A stretch of 36,386 nucleotides of DNA, taken from positions 1 through 36,386 of the forward strand of contig PWEU01000418.1 of NCBI GenBank assembly GCA_003554005.1. Direction: 5' to 3'. The position numbers and the translations under genes are program-made. The notes under the pieces are model-generated. The model was not told where the DNA came from. It worked only from the letters and a program-made list of their open reading frames with translations, and did no database searches. The first letter of the stretch is position 1. Each line of letters begins with the position of its first letter. This DNA comes from Nitriliruptoraceae bacterium (lineage in GTDB: Bacteria; Actinomycetota; Nitriliruptoria; Nitriliruptorales; Nitriliruptoraceae). Of this stretch, positions 35,835-36,386 are shown one piece after another.

Positions 35835-35874
35835 ACCCCGCCGCGGGGCTCCGTCCAGAGGAACGGACGGACCC

Positions 35875-36386
35875 GTGGACGCAGCGCTCGCCTCATCGCG
35901 GCACCGGGTGCGACTCACCGTCGGCGCCCTGGTGGTCGCCCTGGTCGCCGCACTGCTCCCGGCGGCGATCACCCCGGCGTTCGCCGACATCGGGATGGAG
36001 TCGCAGTTCGTCTCGGCCGCGAACTCCGAGCGCGCCGCGAAGGGGCTGCCGGCCCTCGAGGTGGCCGGTGATCTGACCTCGGTCGCCCGCTCCCCCAGCC
36101 GGGTGATGGCCGACGCGAGCAACCTGCACCACAACCCGAACCTGGGGTCGGCGGTCAGCGGCTGGCAGAAGGTCGGAGAGAACGTGGGCCGCGGGCCGAC
36201 GGTATCGGCGATCCACAGCGCGCTCATGGACTCCTCCGGTCACCGGCGCAACATCCTCGACAGCGAGTGGACACAGATCGGTGTGGGCGTGGTCCTCGAC
36301 GGTGGCGGTCAGGTGTGGGTCACGCAGGTGTTCCGCAAGCCCGTGGGCGCCGCCCCGAAGCCCGAGCCCGAGCCCGAGCCCGAGCC
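35875..36386 (+). CDS. Secreted CAP/SCP (CAP-domain) protein, partial at right edge
   Basis: Manual translation from GTG 35875: VDAALASSRHRVRLTVGALVVALVAALLPAAITPAFADIGMESQFVSAANSERAAKGLPALEVAGDLTSVARSPSRVMADASNLHHNPNL...KVGENVGRGPTVSAIHSALMDSSGHRRNILDSEWTQIGVGVVLDGGGQVWVTQVFRKPVGAAPKPEPEPEPEP; signal peptide plus CAP motifs GENVG and SGHRRNIL. Confidence 0.92.
   Translation, partial: MDAALASSRHRVRLTVGALVVALVAALLPAAITPAFADIGMESQFVSAANSERAAKGLPALEVAGDLTSVARSPSRVMADASNLHHNPNLGSAVSGWQKVGENVGRGPTVSAIHSALMDSSGHRRNILDSEWTQIGVGVVLDGGGQVWVTQVFRKPVGAAPKPEPEPEPE
36361..36386 (+). repeat. CCCGAG hexanucleotide repeat encoding a (Pro-Glu)n linker
   Basis: cccgagcccgagcccgagcccgagcc, running into the window edge. 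Confidence 0.85.

Noticed and set aside
1-36386. tRNA, rRNA, CRISPR arrays, transposases or phage genes
   Set aside because: None found on reading; the window is densely occupied by metabolic genes with no mobile-element signatures.

Overview
High-GC, probably actinobacterial window (Nitriliruptoria-like is only a guess). It is dominated by a respiratory, quinone and heme gene cluster. From left to right: nuoE (partial), nuoD, nuoC, nuoB and nuoA; a geranylgeranyl-reductase-like flavoprotein; menG; a zinc-ribbon/low-complexity protein; a MerR-like protein coupled to menF; menD, menC, menA, menB and menE; an RskA-type anti-sigma factor and ECF sigma factor; System II cytochrome c biogenesis genes (ccsB, resB, ccdA, resA-like); a Rieske/cytochrome b operon with split cytochrome b, diheme cytochrome c, an embedded 2[4Fe-4S] ferredoxin and two unassigned membrane proteins; hemL, a GDPD, hemB, a YihY-family protein, hemD, hemC, hemA and rex; a small glutaredoxin-like protein; and a CAP/SCP-domain secreted protein cut by the right edge. 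Strongest non-coding signals: (i) a GEMM-I (c-di-GMP-I) riboswitch-like element in the leader of the CAP-domain gene, with a GAAA-capped stem and a GCAAAGCC core; (ii) a Rex-operator-like palindrome TCGTGAA-GCGG-TTCACGA adjoining a -10-like box upstream of the flavoprotein/nuo genes. The most interesting protein system is the b6f-like menaquinol complex: it keeps the YCLGG cysteine associated with covalent heme ci (cn), has an APWY variant of PEWY, and carries an embedded ferredoxin. All calls come from reading the sequence and the supplied translations; no database search was run.
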